From the NCBI RefSeq assembly GCF_022024275.1, contig NZ_CP091804.1:124001-188000 (forward strand): a DNA stretch of 64,000 nt, in the 5' to 3' direction. The notes beneath the pieces are model-generated. The model was not told the DNA's origin, ran no database searches, and worked only from the letters and a program-made list of their open reading frames with translations. Of this stretch, positions 34,881 through 44,294 are shown one piece after another. This stretch comes from Sphingopyxis sp. BSN-002. Lineage in GTDB: Bacteria > Pseudomonadota > Alphaproteobacteria > Sphingomonadales > Sphingomonadaceae. A program made the position numbers and the translations under genes. Position 1 is the first letter of the stretch; the number at the start of each line of letters is the position of its first letter.

Positions 34881-35389
34881 GGGGAGCGGGCGTCCGCCTG
34901 TTTCTCGCGGCGACGATCTTCGCCGCCACCGTCGCGGCTTCTAAATCTGGGGCTATCATCATTCCGGTCGAAGGCCTGAAAGCCTCCGACCTTGTCGACA
35001 GCTGGAGCAAGACACGCGCCGAAGGCAGGCTGCACCGCGCGATCGACATTCAGGCGCCTCTCGGCACGCCGGTGCTCGCGGCGATGGACGGGCGGATCGA
35101 GAAACTGTTCACATCGAAGCGCGGCGGGCTCACCATCTACCAGCGCTCGGCCGATGGGCGGCTGATCCTCTATTATGCGCATCTTCAGGGCTATCGGCGC
35201 GGGCTGGCCGAAGGGCAGGCGGTCGAGCGGGGGCAGGTGATCGCGACCGTGGGCGCGAGTGGCAACGCCGACCCCGCCTTCCCGCATCTGCATTTCCAGA
35301 TCATGGAGACTGTGCCCGGCAGCGGTTGGCAAGACGGAGAACCGGTCAATCCCTATCCGCTGCTGACCGGCCGACGCGCACGCCCCTAG
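34877..35389 (+). CDS. M23 family metallopeptidase (LytM-like)
   Basis: 170 residues from GTG at 34877, overlapping the thiE stop by 4 bases. An N-terminal hydrophobic stretch (VRLFLAATIFAATVAAS) acts as signal or anchor. The M23 domain has the zinc ligands HRAIDIQAP (HxxxD) and PHLHFQIM (HxH), with the typical GTPVLAAMDGRI and VGASGNADP turns. All ligands are present, so it is likely an active peptidoglycan endopeptidase in the periplasm. Confidence 0.88.
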   Translation: MRGAGVRLFLAATIFAATVAASKSGAIIIPVEGLKASDLVDSWSKTRAEGRLHRAIDIQAPLGTPVLAAMDGRIEKLFTSKRGGLTIYQRSADGRLILYYAHLQGYRRGLAEGQAVERGQVIATVGASGNADPAFPHLHFQIMETVPGSGWQDGEPVNPYPLLTGRRARP

Positions 35390-35553
35390 GCCAGTGGGAA
35401 ATCCCTGCCGCCCGGCTGCGCCGGTTTTCCGTCCGCGCGCGTCGACGCGCCATCCTTGCGCCAGCCGAACAGTCCGGCACAGGGCGCGGGCCGTTTGGGC
35501 AGCTTGAGCGCGCCGGGAGAGGGCGGCGCCTGATTGGGAAGATCGATACTCAT
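35386..35553 (-). CDS. Possible small proline-rich protein
   Basis: 55 residues from ATG at 35553: LPNQAPPSPGALKLPKRPAP, then CAGLFGWRKDG and a hydrophilic end. It sits alone on the - strand between the M23 gene and the OPT gene, overlapping the M23 end by 4 bases. No family is recognised and no ribosome-binding site stands out. It may be spurious, but the region has no other gene. Confidence 0.35.
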   Translation of the reverse strand: MSIDLPNQAPPSPGALKLPKRPAPCAGLFGWRKDGASTRADGKPAQPGGRDFPLA

Positions 35554-35681
35554 CATGCCTGTCTTATGAATCACACGGGGGCGAAGGGATTGGATCGATA
35601 CGTCAAATCAGCTTCGGTTCATCGCCTTTTTGCTTGCCTAGCCGCGCCAGCCCCGCGACAGGTCGCATTCGGACAAGAGGG

Positions 35682-37643
35682 ATGACGAATATGAGCCGCG
35701 ATGAGACAGCAATGCGCGAACTGACGCTGCGGGCGATCCTGCTCGGCGGGTTGCTGACTTTGATGTTCACCGCCGCGAACGTCTATCTGGGGCTGAAGGT
35801 CGGACTGACCTTTGCGACCTCGATCCCCGCCGCGGTGATTTCGATGGCGCTGCTACGTTTCATGTCGGGATCGACGATCCTCGAGAATAATATCGTCCAG
35901 ACGATCGCGAGCGCTGCGGGCACGCTGGCGGCGATCATCTTTGTGCTGCCGGGGCTGATCATGGTCGGTTACTGGCAGGGTTTCCCGATGCTGGAGACGA
36001 CGGCGATCACGATGCTCGGCGGTATCCTCGGCGTGCTCTTCTCGGTCCCGCTTCGCCGCGCGCTCGTGGTCGAGGCCGATCTGCCCTATCCCGAAGGCCG
36101 CGCCGCGGCCGAAGTGCTGCAGGTCGGCGCCGCGAGCGCCGAAGGCGCGGCCGAGAACAAGGCCGGGCTATCGGCGCTGCTTTGGAACAGCCTTGTCGCT
36201 GCGGGCTTCACGCTGTTGACCCAGATGAAGCTTGCGGCCGCGGAGGTCGCGCACTGGTTCAAGGTCGGGGCCGGTGCGACCGGCGTGGCCGGCGGGCTCA
36301 GCTTCGCGCTGTTCGGCGTCGGGCATCTCGTCGGCCTGTCGGTCGGGCTTGCACAGCTCGTCGGCATGGTCACCGGCTGGTGGATTTTGCTGCCGATCCT
36401 GACGCAGGGGGCGGCCGGTCCCGATGTCGAGACGATCGCGAACGACGTGTTCCGCGCCGATGTCCGCTTCTTTGGCGCGGGCGTGATCGCGGTCGCGGCG
36501 ATCTGGACGCTGCTCAAGATCGCCGGTCCGGTGATCGGTGGCATCCGCTCGGCGATGGCGGCCAGCAAGGCGCGCAGCGCCGGCGAAGCGCTCGCGATCG
36601 GCGAACGGGACATTCCGATCGGCTGGGTGTTCGGCGGTTCGTTGCTGACGCTGGTGCCGATCGCCTGGTTGTTCTGGACGGTGCTCGCGGGTGGGCCGTT
36701 GGCCGGGTCGGCGATGATCCTGATCGCCGGTGCTCTGGTTTTCGTCGTCGTGATCGGGTTGATGATCGCGTCGGTGACCGGCTATATGGCGGGCCTGATC
36801 GGCGCGTCGAACTCGCCGGTGTCGGGGATCGGTATCCTTGCGATCATCGCGTCGTCGCTGCTGCTCGTCGGCCTGCTCGGCCGCGGCGGCGGCGAGGAAG
36901 CGAGCGCGGCGATGGTCGCCTATGCGTTGATCGTCACCGGCGTCGTGTTCGGCATCGCGACGATCTCGAACGACAATCTGCAGGATCTGAAGACGGGCCA
37001 GCTTGTCGGCGCAACGCCGTGGAAACAGCAGGTCGCGCTGATCATCGGCGTCTTCTTCGGCTCGCTCGTCGTGCCGCCGGTGCTGAACGTCCTCAACGAG
37101 ACGCTCGGCTTCGTCGGAGTGCCGGGGGCGGGGCCGAATGCGCTCGCAGCTCCGCAGGCGGGTCTCATCTCCTCGCTCGCCAAGGGCGTGCTCGGCGGCG
37201 ATCTCAACTGGACGATGCTCGGTTATGGCGCGCTTGCCGGTGTCGGCTTCATCATCGTCGACGAATTGCTCGGCCGCGCGCGCAAGCTGCGGTTGCCGCC
37301 GCTCGCGATCGGGATCGGGATATATCTGCCGATGGCGGTCATCCTGCCGGTCGTGATCGGGGCGATCGGCGGCTGGTTCTACGACCGCTGGGCGGAACGC
37401 CGCGCCAACGCCGAATTCGCGCATCGCATGGGTGTGCTGACGGCGACCGGCATGATCGTCGGCGAAAGCCTGTTCGGGGTCTTCTATGCGGGCCTCGTCT
37501 ATGCGACCGACAGCGACGCCCCGCTTGCGGTGGTCGGCGACGGGTTCCATGTGCCGTCGATCTTCGTCGGCCTCGGCCTGTTCGCGGTGCTCGTTGCGAT
37601 GAGCTATGCGCGGACCCGCAAGGCCGTCGTGACGACCGCCTGA
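35682..37643 (+). CDS. OPT family oligopeptide transporter
   Basis: 653 residues from ATG at 35682, preceded by AAGAGGG; ATG 35691 is an alternative. About 14-16 hydrophobic helices. Family features: TLRAILLGGLLTLMFTAANV, YLGLKVGLTFATSIPAAVIS, PYPEGRAAAEVLQVG, GLIGASNSPVSGIGI and NDNLQDLKTGQLVGATPWKQQ. It is a proton-coupled inner-membrane importer. Bacterial OPT members take up peptides or metal chelates, and which applies here is not visible. Confidence 0.92.
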   Translation: MTNMSRDETAMRELTLRAILLGGLLTLMFTAANVYLGLKVGLTFATSIPAAVISMALLRFMSGSTILENNIVQTIASAAGTLAAIIFVLPGLIMVGYWQGFPMLETTAITMLGGILGVLFSVPLRRALVVEADLPYPEGRAAAEVLQVGAASAEGAAENKAGLSALLWNSLVAAGFTLLTQMKLAAAEVAHWFKVGAGATGVAGGLSFALFGVGHLVGLSVGLAQLVGMVTGWWILLPILTQGAAGPDVETIANDVFRADVRFFGAGVIAVAAIWTLLKIAGPVIGGIRSAMAASKARSAGEALAIGERDIPIGWVFGGSLLTLVPIAWLFWTVLAGGPLAGSAMILIAGALVFVVVIGLMIASVTGYMAGLIGASNSPVSGIGILAIIASSLLLVGLLGRGGGEEASAAMVAYALIVTGVVFGIATISNDNLQDLKTGQLVGATPWKQQVALIIGVFFGSLVVPPVLNVLNETLGFVGVPGAGPNALAAPQAGLISSLAKGVLGGDLNWTMLGYGALAGVGFIIVDELLGRARKLRLPPLAIGIGIYLPMAVILPVVIGAIGGWFYDRWAERRANAEFAHRMGVLTATGMIVGESLFGVFYAGLVYATDSDAPLAVVGDGFHVPSIFVGLGLFAVLVAMSYARTRKAVVTTA

Positions 37644-37754
37644 CGAACGCGCCGCTTGCCCTTGGCCGCACGTCCGGCTAAGGGCGCGCTCCTGTGACCG
37701 GCGCATTGCGATGCACCGGCGGCTCTTTCCATCCTTGAACAGCGAGTGTGCGCG

Positions 37755-38318
37755 ATGAAAATCACCGGCGTTGAAATCCGTCCCGGCAATATTATCGAAT
37801 ATGAAGGTGGCATCTGGAAGGTCACCAAGATCCAGCACACCCAGCCGGGCAAGGGCGGCGCCTATATGCAGGTCGAAGCCAAGAACCTCATCGACGGGCG
37901 CAAGCTCAACAACCGTTTCCGCAGCGCGGATACGGTGGAGAAGGTCCGCCTCGACACCAAGGATTTCCAGTTCCTCTACGCCGAGGGCGACGATCTGGTG
38001 TTCATGGACAAGGACACGTTCGAACAGATCAACATCTCGAAGGATGTGGTCGGCGACGCGCATGAATTCCTGCAGGACGGTATGGAAGTCGTGCTCGAGC
38101 TTTGGGAAGAACGCCCGATCTCGGTCGAACTGCCCGAAACGATCGAAGCGACGATCGTCGAGGCCGATGCCGTGGTGAAGGGCCAGACGGCCTCGTCGTC
38201 GTACAAGCCCGCGATCCTCGACAATGGCGTGCGCGTCATGGTGCCGCCGCACATCACCAGCGGAACGAAGATCGTCGTGCATGTGTACGACCGCGAATAT
38301 GTCCGCCGCGCCGACTAA
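37755..38318 (+). CDS. efp: Elongation factor P
   Basis: 187 residues from ATG at 37755 rather than the GTG nine bases before, since [18 protein letters not shown] is the natural N-terminus. The domain I loop is [11 protein letters not shown], with Lys33 at the position modified in enteric EF-P. Domains II and III follow ([40 protein letters not shown]). It relieves ribosome stalling at polyproline. No epmA/epmB genes are nearby; the modification state is unknown. Confidence 0.95.
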   Translation: MKITGVEIRPGNIIEYEGGIWKVTKIQHTQPGKGGAYMQVEAKNLIDGRKLNNRFRSADTVEKVRLDTKDFQFLYAEGDDLVFMDKDTFEQINISKDVVGDAHEFLQDGMEVVLELWEERPISVELPETIEATIVEADAVVKGQTASSSYKPAILDNGVRVMVPPHITSGTKIVVHVYDREYVRRAD

Positions 38319-38328
38319 GTAAGCATCG

Positions 38329-38347
38329 CCGCCCGCAATCCGGGCGG
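38329..38347 (+). other. Hairpin between efp and the inositol monophosphatase gene
   Basis: CCGCCCG-CAATC-CGGGCGG forms a 7-bp GC stem 11 bases after efp and 15 before the next ATG, directly next to its GTGGAG ribosome-binding site. Only TTTT follows after several bases, so it may attenuate transcription or limit translation of the downstream gene rather than fully terminate. Confidence 0.45.
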
Positions 38348-38361
38348 GTGGAGATTTTGAC

Positions 38362-39180
38362 ATGGCCATTTCCGGCATCATCACCGTCATGGAACGCGCC
38401 GCGCGCAAGGCCGGCACGAAGCTGCGCCGCGACTTCGGCGAGATCGAGCATCTGCAGGTCTCGCAGAAGGGGCCGGCGGACTTCGTCTCGAAAGCCGATC
38501 AGGCCGCCGAGCGCACGCTCTATGACGAGCTGACCCACGCGCGTCCCGGCTGGGGCTTCCTGATGGAAGAGGCCGGCGAGATCGAGGGCGATCCGGGCAA
38601 GCCGCGCTTCATCATCGATCCGCTCGACGGCACGTCGAACTTCCTCCACGCGATCCCGCAGTTCGCGATCTCGATCGCGGTGCAGGAGCCGAAGCTTGGG
38701 GGCGGCTGGGGTGAAGTCACCGCGGGGCTGATCTATCAGCCGGTCACCGACGAGAGCTATTGGGCCGAGCGTGGCCGCGGCGCGTGGCTGCACGACCGGC
38801 GCCTCCGCGTCGCATCGCGGCGCCACCTCAACGAATGCCTCGTCGCGACGGGGATCCCGTTCATGGGTCATGGAGACATGGCGCAGTGGAGCCGCATCTT
38901 CGGCGCGGTGGCGCCCGAAGTCGCCGGCATCCGCCGCTTCGGCGCTGCGAGCCTCGACCTTGCATGGGTCGCGGCGGGCCGCTTCGACGGCTTCTGGGAA
39001 AGCCAGCTCAACATCTGGGACGTCGCCGCCGGTATGCTGCTGGTGCGCGAAGCCGGCGGTTTCGTCAGCGACTTCCGCGGCGGCGACCGCGCGATCGAAC
39101 GCAGCGAATTCATCGCGGGCAGCGGCGCGGTCCATTCTAAGCTGCAAAAGCTGGTTGCCGGGGCGCTGCGCAACGCCTGA
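38362..39180 (+). CDS. suhB: Inositol monophosphatase family protein
   Basis: 272 residues from ATG at 38362. Metal and catalytic motifs: FLMEEAGEIEG (first Glu), FIIDPLDGTSNFLHAIPQFAIS (DPLDGT), and near the end NIWDVAAGMLLVREAGGFVSDF (WDxAAG). These are the Li-sensitive phosphatase signatures. It dephosphorylates myo-inositol phosphates or similar sugar phosphates; SuhB homologues can also act in rRNA antitermination. Confidence 0.92.
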   Translation: MAISGIITVMERAARKAGTKLRRDFGEIEHLQVSQKGPADFVSKADQAAERTLYDELTHARPGWGFLMEEAGEIEGDPGKPRFIIDPLDGTSNFLHAIPQFAISIAVQEPKLGGGWGEVTAGLIYQPVTDESYWAERGRGAWLHDRRLRVASRRHLNECLVATGIPFMGHGDMAQWSRIFGAVAPEVAGIRRFGAASLDLAWVAAGRFDGFWESQLNIWDVAAGMLLVREAGGFVSDFRGGDRAIERSEFIAGSGAVHSKLQKLVAGALRNA

Positions 39181-39187
39181 CGGCGTC

Positions 39188-40177
39188 TTACGGCTTCAGG
39201 GCGTTCTGCAGAAAAGCCACCACTTTCGGCCATGCATCGGCGCGCGCTGTCGCATTGGCTTCGGGCGTGCCGCCGCCGCGCGGATCGTCGCGCGGTTCGG
39301 CCGATGCGCCGCCAAGGTCGTGGCCTGCATCGGGATAGAGCAAGGCTTCGGTTTCGAGCCCGGCAGCCTTGCGCGATGCGGCGATGTTCCGCGCCATCCG
39401 GCCTGAATTCCAGAGCTGGTCGCGATCGCCCGCGACGAGCATCAGTCGGCCGCGATACTGCTCGACCGGGATTCTCGCGGCCTTTTCGCGGTCGGGATGG
39501 TCGGCGCGGCCATTCTCGTGGATTGCGCGGAGGTCGGCCTTGTCCCCGAGTTGCAGCCCCTCGACGAAGCCGCGATAGGGCATGAAGGGCAGGGGCTTCC
39601 CGTCGAACGAGAAGGAGGAGCGCGTCCCCTCCGCCTCGACCGTCTCGAGACCCCAGCCTTCCCAGACGAGGTCCGACGGGGCGTAGGCGACCACGGCGCT
39701 GATCCAGGGATAATGGCTTGCGGCGATCAGCGCGAATTCCGAACCCTTCGATCCGGCGAACAGTCCGATCCGGTCGGTGTCGGCTCCCGGCATCTTTGCA
39801 AGTTCGGCCCTGAGTGCCGCGAGCTGGTCGACGCGGATATCGATGAAGCTGCCCGGCAGGTCGGTGAATTCCGGCGGCGGGCCATAGCTGCCCCAGTTCG
39901 GCGAGTAATAGGGAAGGCTGACCGCCGCATATCCGAGGCGCGCGAGGATCGGCCCGAAACGCTTGCCCGCGCCGTCGCCGCCTTCGGCGCCGGGAAGAAT
40001 GATGAGGACGGGGCGGCGCTGCTCGCCGGCGAGCCGATAGATGCGTGCGTGCGGGAAACCGGCGACCGTGCTTTCCTCGATTGTGGGCGAAAGGCTCGCA
40101 GGTGCTGCCGCCATGGGCGCTTCGGCACCTTGCGGCGCGAGGATCATCAGCGACCCGGCCATCAGCGACGCGAACAT
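39188..40177 (-). CDS. Exported alpha/beta hydrolase, BAAT C-terminal/dienelactone hydrolase-like
   Basis: 329 residues from ATG at 40177. The N-terminus is hydrophobic and Ala-rich (MAGSLMILAPQGAEAPMAAA), a probable signal peptide. Then VLIILPGAEGGDGAGKRFG, YAAVSLPYYSP, the nucleophile region IGLFAGSKGSEFALIAAS (Ser in GSKGS), a late Asp near VAGDRDQLWNS and His in LYPDAGHDLGGAS. The GSKGSE elbow and cap-less core fit the acyl-CoA thioesterase/BAAT C-terminal family. Substrate unknown. An AT-rich inverted repeat lies just upstream of the start. Confidence 0.78.
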   Translation of the reverse strand: MFASLMAGSLMILAPQGAEAPMAAAPASLSPTIEESTVAGFPHARIYRLAGEQRRPVLIILPGAEGGDGAGKRFGPILARLGYAAVSLPYYSPNWGSYGPPPEFTDLPGSFIDIRVDQLAALRAELAKMPGADTDRIGLFAGSKGSEFALIAASHYPWISAVVAYAPSDLVWEGWGLETVEAEGTRSSFSFDGKPLPFMPYRGFVEGLQLGDKADLRAIHENGRADHPDREKAARIPVEQYRGRLMLVAGDRDQLWNSGRMARNIAASRKAAGLETEALLYPDAGHDLGGASAEPRDDPRGGGTPEANATARADAWPKVVAFLQNALKP

Positions 40178-40187
40178 CGAAATCTCC

Positions 40188-40235
40188 CGCTATTGCCTTA
40201 CCGATTTAGTGATATAATACAGTAAGGCAATAGCG
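40188..40235. repeat. 14-bp perfect inverted repeat around an AT-rich core
   Basis: CGCTATTGCCTTAC (40188-40201) and GTAAGGCAATAGCG (40222-40235) are exact complements around a 20-base AT-rich spacer with TATTATATCA on the - strand. It sits 11 bases before the hydrolase start. It may be a repressor operator over the promoter, or a terminator-like stem after the YbjN gene; no T-run follows. Confidence 0.75.
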
Positions 40236-40244
40236 AAATGGCGA

Positions 40245-40727
40245 TCACTTCGCGAAGATGAAATCGCGATAGCTGTCCATCAGCGAGGCCCAGGTGTTGA
40301 ACGTCTCGCCCAGATTTTCGCGCGGGATGCCCGCGAAATCGATGTCGACGTCCATTTCGAGGACCGGGTCGCCTTCCTTGTCGCGATAGGCGCGGGCGAA
40401 GCGCTTTGTCTTGTTCCATTCGTTGAGCCGCTCCAGCGAAACATTCTTCGCGTCGGTGAACCCCATATAATATTGCAGCGTCTTGCAATTCTTGTTGTCG
40501 GTGCAGTTCATGAACAGGACCAGGAATTTCAGATCGTTGCGATTGCTTTCGATATAGGGGTCCTCGCCCGGCTTGCTGACGATCGTCGCGGGCCAGCCCT
40601 GCGACTCGACGATCGCCTTGATCGTCGCCGGACTCTTCGCGTTGACGAGTTCGGCCTGCGCCGGAGTCGCGGCAAATGCGAGTGCGGCGCCCATCGCGAG
40701 TGCGGTCCGAAGCGAAATTGGTCCCAT
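40245..40727 (-). CDS. YbjN domain-containing secreted protein
   Basis: 160 residues from ATG at 40727. Signal peptide 1-25 (PAQA|E). The YbjN/sensory-type fold is suggested by IKAIVESQGWPATIVSKPGEDPYI, KFLVLFMNCTDNKNCKTLQY, LNEWNKTKRFARAYRD and a closing LMDSYRDFIF. Two Cys are probably disulfide linked. YbjN proteins are small and widespread with unclear roles in stress and motility. It stands alone, divergent from the nuo operon. Confidence 0.8.
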   Translation of the reverse strand: MGPISLRTALAMGAALAFAATPAQAELVNAKSPATIKAIVESQGWPATIVSKPGEDPYIESNRNDLKFLVLFMNCTDNKNCKTLQYYMGFTDAKNVSLERLNEWNKTKRFARAYRDKEGDPVLEMDVDIDFAGIPRENLGETFNTWASLMDSYRDFIFAK

Positions 40728-40944
40728 GATTATTCCCCAGTCCAGAACGGGCAGGCAATGGCCCGAAAAACCGACCCTTGAGCGCCGGTTATCATGGGGA
40801 TAGCTGTCTGTGCCAAGTCCCTTTGTGCTTTTGGTCACAGCGGTAACGAATTTCCTGCCTGCAGCGCTTGCGAGGTGCGGCACACTGGCCTAAAGCGCGC
40901 GCAACAAAGGGGTGGTAACGCCTTAAAACAGACTGCGAGCTCCC

Positions 40945-41319
40945 ATGGTCGATCTGACGCAATATCTGCCGATTCTGATCTTTCTGGTCATTGCCGTTGG
41001 CCTTTCCTCGGCCTTCGTATTCCTGCCGATGGGCGTCGCCCGCCTGACTGGCGCGCACAAGCCCGATCCGGCCAAGCTGACCGAATATGAGTGCGGCTTC
41101 CCCGCGTTCGAGGACGCCCGTAGCCAGTTCGACGTCCGTTTCTATCTCGTCGCGATTCTCTTCATCATCTTCGATCTCGAAGCGGCGTTTCTCTTTCCCT
41201 GGGCGGTCAGCCTGAAGGAGATCGGCTGGGCCGGCTGGGCCACCATGATGATCTTCCTCGCCGAACTCGCGATCGGCCTTGTGTATGCGTGGAAAAAAGG
41301 CGCGTTGGATTGGGAATGA
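40945..41319 (+). CDS. nuoA: NADH-quinone oxidoreductase subunit A
   Basis: 124 residues from ATG at 40945. Three membrane helices. The conserved loop [39 protein letters not shown] links membrane arm and Q site. First gene of the complex I operon. The 217 bases upstream to ybjN must hold the promoter; a weak TTGCGA-17-TAAAGC pair at 40868-40896 is the best I see. It overlaps nuoB (ATGA). Confidence 0.96.
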   Translation: MVDLTQYLPILIFLVIAVGLSSAFVFLPMGVARLTGAHKPDPAKLTEYECGFPAFEDARSQFDVRFYLVAILFIIFDLEAAFLFPWAVSLKEIGWAGWATMMIFLAELAIGLVYAWKKGALDWE

Positions 41320-41870
41320 GCACTTCGAGCATCATCATGCCCGGCCAGATGCCGGTCGCCCCGGGTACCAACCCGGATCAGGGCTTTTTCGACGACCTCA
41401 ACAGCGAAGTCGGCGACAAGGGCTTCCTCGTCACCTCGACCGAGGATCTTTTCAACTGGGCGCGCACGGGCTCGCTGTGGTGGATGACCTTCGGCCTCGC
41501 GTGCTGCGCTGTCGAGATGATCCACGTCAACATGCCGCGCTATGACATGGAACGCTTCGGCGCCGCCCCGCGCGCGTCTCCGCGCCAGTCCGACGTGATG
41601 ATCGTCGCGGGGACGCTCTGCAACAAGATGGCCCCCGCGCTCCGCCGCGTGTACGACCAGATGTCGAACCCGAAATATGTGATCTCGATGGGCAGCTGCG
41701 CCAACGGCGGCGGCTATTATCACTACAGCTATTCGGTGGTGCGCGGCTGCGACCGCATCGTGCCAGTGGATATCTATGTTCCCGGCTGTCCGCCGACTGC
41801 CGAAGCCTTGCTGTACGGCGTGATGCAGCTGCAGCGGAAGATCCGCCGCACCGGGACGATCGAACGCTGA
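41316..41870 (+). CDS. nuoB: NADH-quinone oxidoreductase subunit B
   Basis: 184 residues from ATG at 41316. Carries the N2 cluster ligands: the CC pair in GLACCAVEM, Cys in [10 protein letters not shown] and Cys in [12 protein letters not shown]. The N-terminal 30 residues ([16 protein letters not shown]) are a soluble extension usual in alphaproteobacteria. It makes the quinone site with NuoD. It overlaps both neighbours by 1-4 bases. Confidence 0.96.
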   Translation: MSTSSIIMPGQMPVAPGTNPDQGFFDDLNSEVGDKGFLVTSTEDLFNWARTGSLWWMTFGLACCAVEMIHVNMPRYDMERFGAAPRASPRQSDVMIVAGTLCNKMAPALRRVYDQMSNPKYVISMGSCANGGGYYHYSYSVVRGCDRIVPVDIYVPGCPPTAEALLYGVMQLQRKIRRTGTIER

Positions 41871-42790
41871 TGGCCAGTCCCGCTCCCCTGATCGCGCCTC
41901 GCGAGGGCATCGGCGCTGCGCTGGAGAAATTGCTCGGCGGCGACCTGATCGCCCATGTCTTCTCCGTCGGCGAGGACAGCATCACCGTGCGGCGCGAGGC
42001 GATTGCCGGCGTGATGGTCATGCTTCGCGACGAGCTTGGCTATCAGCAGCTGATGGAAATCGCGGGGGTCGACTATCCCGATCGCGCCGAGCGTTTCGAG
42101 GTCGTCTATCACCTGCTCAGCGTGACGAAGAACCATCGCCTGCGCGTCCGCGTCTGCACCGACGAGGCGACCCCGGTGCCGAGCATCGTGCCCGTCTGGC
42201 CGGTTGCCGGCTGGCTCGAGCGCGAAGTGTTCGACATGTACGGCGTGCTGTTCGCGGGCAATCCGGACCTGCGCCGCATCCTGACCGACTATGGCTTCCA
42301 GGGCCATCCGCAGCGCAAGGATTTCCCGCTGACCGGTTATATCGAACTGCGTTACAGCGAAGAGGACAAGCGCGTCGTCTATGAACCGGTGAAGCTGGCG
42401 CAGGATTTCCGCAACTTCGACTTCATGTCGCCGTGGGAAGGCGCCGACTATGTGCTGCCGGGCGACGAAAAGGCTGGTGGCACCGGTGAAGCGCCGGGCA
42501 AGGGCGCGCCGTCGCCGATGACCGCGCAACAGGTCAAGAAGGCCGATGAAGCCGCCAAGGCTCCGCCGCCGCCGACCCCCAAGACCACCGACAAGCCCGA
42601 ACAGACGGGCGCGGGCGCGAAGGCCAATATCAAGGCCGCGAAGACCAGCCGCGACGGCGCCAAGGCGACCGCGGCGGCCAAGGCCAAGACCCCGGCGACC
42701 AAGAAGGCCGAAAAGGCGCCTGCCAAGGCTCCGGCGAAGCCGAAGGCGCCCGCAAAACCGCGCAAGCCCAAGACGGGAGGTGACGCATGA
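41870..42790 (+). CDS. nuoC: NADH-quinone oxidoreductase subunit C with long Lys/Ala/Pro tail
   Basis: 306 residues from ATG at 41870. The normal NuoC core ends near residue 195: [64 protein letters not shown]. From about 199 on there is a low-complexity, basic tail ([11 protein letters not shown] ... [17 protein letters not shown]), histone-H1-like in composition. The usual subunit is about 200 residues. NuoC lies in the peripheral arm next to NuoD. Confidence 0.94.
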   Translation: MASPAPLIAPREGIGAALEKLLGGDLIAHVFSVGEDSITVRREAIAGVMVMLRDELGYQQLMEIAGVDYPDRAERFEVVYHLLSVTKNHRLRVRVCTDEATPVPSIVPVWPVAGWLEREVFDMYGVLFAGNPDLRRILTDYGFQGHPQRKDFPLTGYIELRYSEEDKRVVYEPVKLAQDFRNFDFMSPWEGADYVLPGDEKAGGTGEAPGKGAPSPMTAQQVKKADEAAKAPPPPTPKTTDKPEQTGAGAKANIKAAKTSRDGAKATAAAKAKTPATKKAEKAPAKAPAKPKAPAKPRKPKTGGDA

Positions 42791-44043
42791 CCGACTCTCC
42801 TCAGGTCAAGCACCATGGCAGCGACATGTTCGAAGGCTATCCGGTCGACACTGCCGACACCGCCGGCGATCAGGCTGTCACCAACTACACGATCAACTTC
42901 GGCCCGCAGCACCCCGCGGCGCACGGCGTGCTGCGTATGGTGATGGAGCTCGATGGCGAGATCATCGAACGCGTCGATCCGCACGTCGGGCTGCTGCACC
43001 GCGGCACCGAAAAGCTGATCGAGTACAAGACGTATCTGCAGGCGCTGCCCTATTTCGACCGGCTTGATTACTGCTCGCCGCTCGGCATGGAGCACAGCTA
43101 TGTGCTCGCGATCGAAAAGCTGCTCGATCTCGAGGTGCCGGCGCGCGCGCAATATCTGCGCACGATGTTCGCCGAGCTGACGCGCATCTGCAATCACATG
43201 CTCAACATCGGGTCGCACGTCATGGACGTCGGCGCGATGACGCCTAACCTCTGGGTGTTCGAGCTGCGCGAGGATTGCCTGAACTTCTTCGAGCGCGCCT
43301 CGGGCGCACGCATGCATAGCGCCTATTTCCGTCCGGGCGGCGTCCACCAGGATGTTCCGGAGCGGCTGCTTTACGACATCGGCGAATGGGTCGAGAAGCG
43401 CCTGCCGAAGCTGTTCGGCGACGCGATGAGCCTCGTCATCGACAACCGCATCTTCAAGCAGCGCAACGTCGATATCGCGACGGTGTCGAAGGAAGACGCG
43501 CTGGCTTGGGGCTTCTCGGGCCCGATGATCCGCGGCAGCGGCATCGCATGGGATTTGCGCAAGTCGCAGCCCTATGACGCCTATGCGGCGATGGAGTTCG
43601 ACATTCCCGTCGGCACGCGCGGCGACTGCTACGACCGTTTCATGGTCCGCGTGCAGGAAGTCTATCAGTCGGCGCGCATCATCAAGCAGTGCCTCAGTGA
43701 CATGCCCACCGGCCCGATCGCCAGCCTCGACCGCAAGGTCGTCCCGCCGAAGCGCGGCGAGATGAAGCAGTCGATGGAATCGCTGATCCATCACTTCAAG
43801 CTCTATACCGAGGGCTTCCACGTCCCCGCGGGCGAAGTCTATGTCGCGACCGAAAGCCCGAAGGGCGAGTTCGGCGTTTATCTCGTCAGCGACGGCACCA
43901 ACAAGCCGTACCGCTGCAAGATCCGCCCGACGGCGTTTTCGCACCTGCAGGCGATGGACATGATGTCGAAGGGCCATATGCTCGCCGACACCACCGCGAT
44001 CATCGGCGCGATCGACGTCGTGTTCGGGGAGTGCGACCGGTGA
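42787..44043 (+). CDS. nuoD: NADH-quinone oxidoreductase subunit D
   Basis: 418 residues from ATG at 42787, overlapping nuoC by 4. Signature [21 protein letters not shown], then [18 protein letters not shown] and the C-terminal [16 protein letters not shown]...DVVFGECDR. It is related to hydrogenase large subunits and forms the quinone-binding pocket with NuoB. The stop overlaps the next small gene (GTGA). Confidence 0.96.
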   Translation: MTDSPQVKHHGSDMFEGYPVDTADTAGDQAVTNYTINFGPQHPAAHGVLRMVMELDGEIIERVDPHVGLLHRGTEKLIEYKTYLQALPYFDRLDYCSPLGMEHSYVLAIEKLLDLEVPARAQYLRTMFAELTRICNHMLNIGSHVMDVGAMTPNLWVFELREDCLNFFERASGARMHSAYFRPGGVHQDVPERLLYDIGEWVEKRLPKLFGDAMSLVIDNRIFKQRNVDIATVSKEDALAWGFSGPMIRGSGIAWDLRKSQPYDAYAAMEFDIPVGTRGDCYDRFMVRVQEVYQSARIIKQCLSDMPTGPIASLDRKVVPPKRGEMKQSMESLIHHFKLYTEGFHVPAGEVYVATESPKGEFGVYLVSDGTNKPYRCKIRPTAFSHLQAMDMMSKGHMLADTTAIIGAIDVVFGECDR

Positions 44044-44294
44044 GTTCCTCACCCGCTGAAATAGCGCAGGCCGAATACGAAGGCCTGATTTTTGGAACCT
44101 ATGCGACGTGGGTTATCCTTCTCGTTGGGGGAATCGTCGTGGGGCGCATTCTCGCCAAGCGCAAAGGTGTACGGATGGTTTGGTGGCCGGTTCTGGTTAC
44201 AGTGATTTTTTCCGGGCTGGGAATGATCGGATTTGATCCATCTGAAAAAAAACGAGAAGTGTTCAAAAACTACGGGGTTGAAGTAGATGGCTGA
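44040..44294 (+). CDS. Small two-helix membrane protein inserted between nuoD and nuoE
   Basis: 84 residues from GTG at 44040, overlapping the nuoD stop, and ending inside the nuoE start. Helices [19 protein letters not shown] and [20 protein letters not shown], then a charged tail [12 protein letters not shown]. Base use is visibly richer in A/T than in the nuo genes (eight A in a row at 44245-44252). No family is recognised. The tight coupling suggests co-expression with complex I. Confidence 0.65.
   Translation: MSSSPAEIAQAEYEGLIFGTYATWVILLVGGIVVGRILAKRKGVRMVWWPVLVTVIFSGLGMIGFDPSEKKREVFKNYGVEVDG

Noticed and set aside
36168..38417. 749-residue - strand open frame across the OPT transporter and efp
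   Set aside because: It spans two convincing + strand genes and their intergenic region, and is dominated by Arg, Asp and His as expected from an antisense frame.
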